DNA from: Acidobacteriota bacterium
GTDB taxonomy: Bacteria; Acidobacteriota; Terriglobia; Terriglobales; Acidobacteriaceae
Length of the DNA stretch: 64,000 nt
Direction: 5' to 3'
NCBI GenBank assembly: GCA_021780315.1
Contig: JAJXYY010000028.1
Coordinates: 1 to 64,000, forward strand
The position numbers were made by a program, and so were the translations under genes. Under the pieces are notes generated by a model that did no database searches, had not been told where the DNA came from, and saw only the letters and a list, made by a program, of their open reading frames with translations. Shown here in pieces: positions 63,748-64,000 of this stretch (positions are counted from its first letter, which is position 1; each line of letters begins with the position of its first letter).

Positions 63748-64000
63748 TTAGAGGATGGCGGTGCCGGTGAGTTCGGAGACGCGGGGAATGTGGTGGCTGG
63801 CGCACCATTTTTTGAGGTTATTGGCGATATTTTCGACGGCGCGGGGGTCGGCGTAGCTGGCGGTGCCTACCTGTACGGCGGTGGCTCCGGCGAGCATGAA
63901 TTCGACGGCGTCTTCGGCGCGGACGATGCCCCCCATACCCAGGATGGGGATGCGGACGGAGCGGGAGACCTCGTTGACCATGCGGACGGCGATGGGCTTG
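63748..64000 (-). CDS. pyrD: dihydroorotate dehydrogenase, 3' part
   Basis: The last 83 codons of a gene whose 5' end is beyond the window. The visible sequence KPIAVRMVNEVSRSVRIPILGMGGI, then AEDAVEFMLAGATAVQVGTASYADPRAVENI, is the phosphate-binding end of class 1 (1B-like) PyrD. It oxidises dihydroorotate to orotate. purH follows on the same strand. Confidence 0.9.
   Translation of the reverse strand, partial: KPIAVRMVNEVSRSVRIPILGMGGIVRAEDAVEFMLAGATAVQVGTASYADPRAVENIANNLKKWCASHHIPRVSELTGTAIL

Overview
The window reads as a chromosomal segment of a high-GC, aerobic, Gram-negative soil-type bacterium, most likely an acidobacterium of the Terriglobia (Granulicella, Terriglobus or Edaphobacter type). 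This is inference from gene content: coproheme decarboxylase (HemQ), bacterial inositol-phosphate synthase, secreted NHL/Ig-like proteins, a secreted von Willebrand A protein, TPR-fused Ser/Thr kinases, and G-rich repeat leaders of a kind I associate with this group. No rRNA, tRNA, CRISPR array, prophage or complete insertion sequence was seen. About 57 protein genes are supported and cover most of the sequence. Nearly all the other long open frames are shadows of these genes.

Layout. 0-9 kb: a shortened AI-2E-type permease, a GH13 amylase, purQ, a PHP-type phosphatase, an SDR, then groES-groEL behind a clear CIRCE operator, and a secreted VWA protein fused in frame to a Cys/His-rich domain. 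9-16.5 kb: a glycine-zipper envelope protein, enolase, and a signalling group (SpoIIE-type phosphatase, STAS protein, Ser/Thr kinase with TPRs). 16.5-25 kb: a sodium:solute symporter with a LacI-type operator, a lone receiver protein, a cytochrome c maturation run (ccmF, ccmH, ccmI-like and associated membrane proteins), and a ZIP metal transporter. 25-33.5 kb: an NHL/Ig-like secreted protein, two L-fucose catabolism genes, a beta-propeller lipoprotein and a second glycine-zipper lipoprotein. 33.5-41.7 kb: engB, inositol-phosphate synthase, DedA, hemQ-nth, hemD and a large PAS-GGDEF-EAL protein. 41.9-57.5 kb: metabolism (FAH hydrolase that would complete the fucose route, nickel/cobalt permease, DUF779 plus aldehyde dehydrogenase, DUF1800, MsrPQ, hydratase, malate synthase, DsrE-like, amidinotransferase, HPPD, pdxH, dGTPase). 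57.5-59.8 kb: an accessory island. 59.8-64 kb: a TPR protein, purH and the 3' end of pyrD.

The most interesting stretch is 57.6-59.8 kb. A REP-associated tyrosine transposase, interrupted by one in-frame TAG, is flanked by three near-identical palindromes. Next to it is a tight three-gene operon: an orphan RHS C-terminal core fused to a YkuD-type L,D-transpeptidase domain, then a small membrane protein, then a small secreted protein. This has the layout of a polymorphic-toxin tip with candidate immunity proteins aimed at peptidoglycan. It is visibly less GC-rich than its surroundings and starts 27 nt after the stop of a housekeeping-like TPR gene.

Other regulatory signals: a leader element shared by two distant genes (9.24 kb and 57.45 kb), an AT-rich direct repeat upstream of the fucose genes, several long palindromes around the aldehyde dehydrogenase, and a 14-bp perfect inverted repeat at the left edge.
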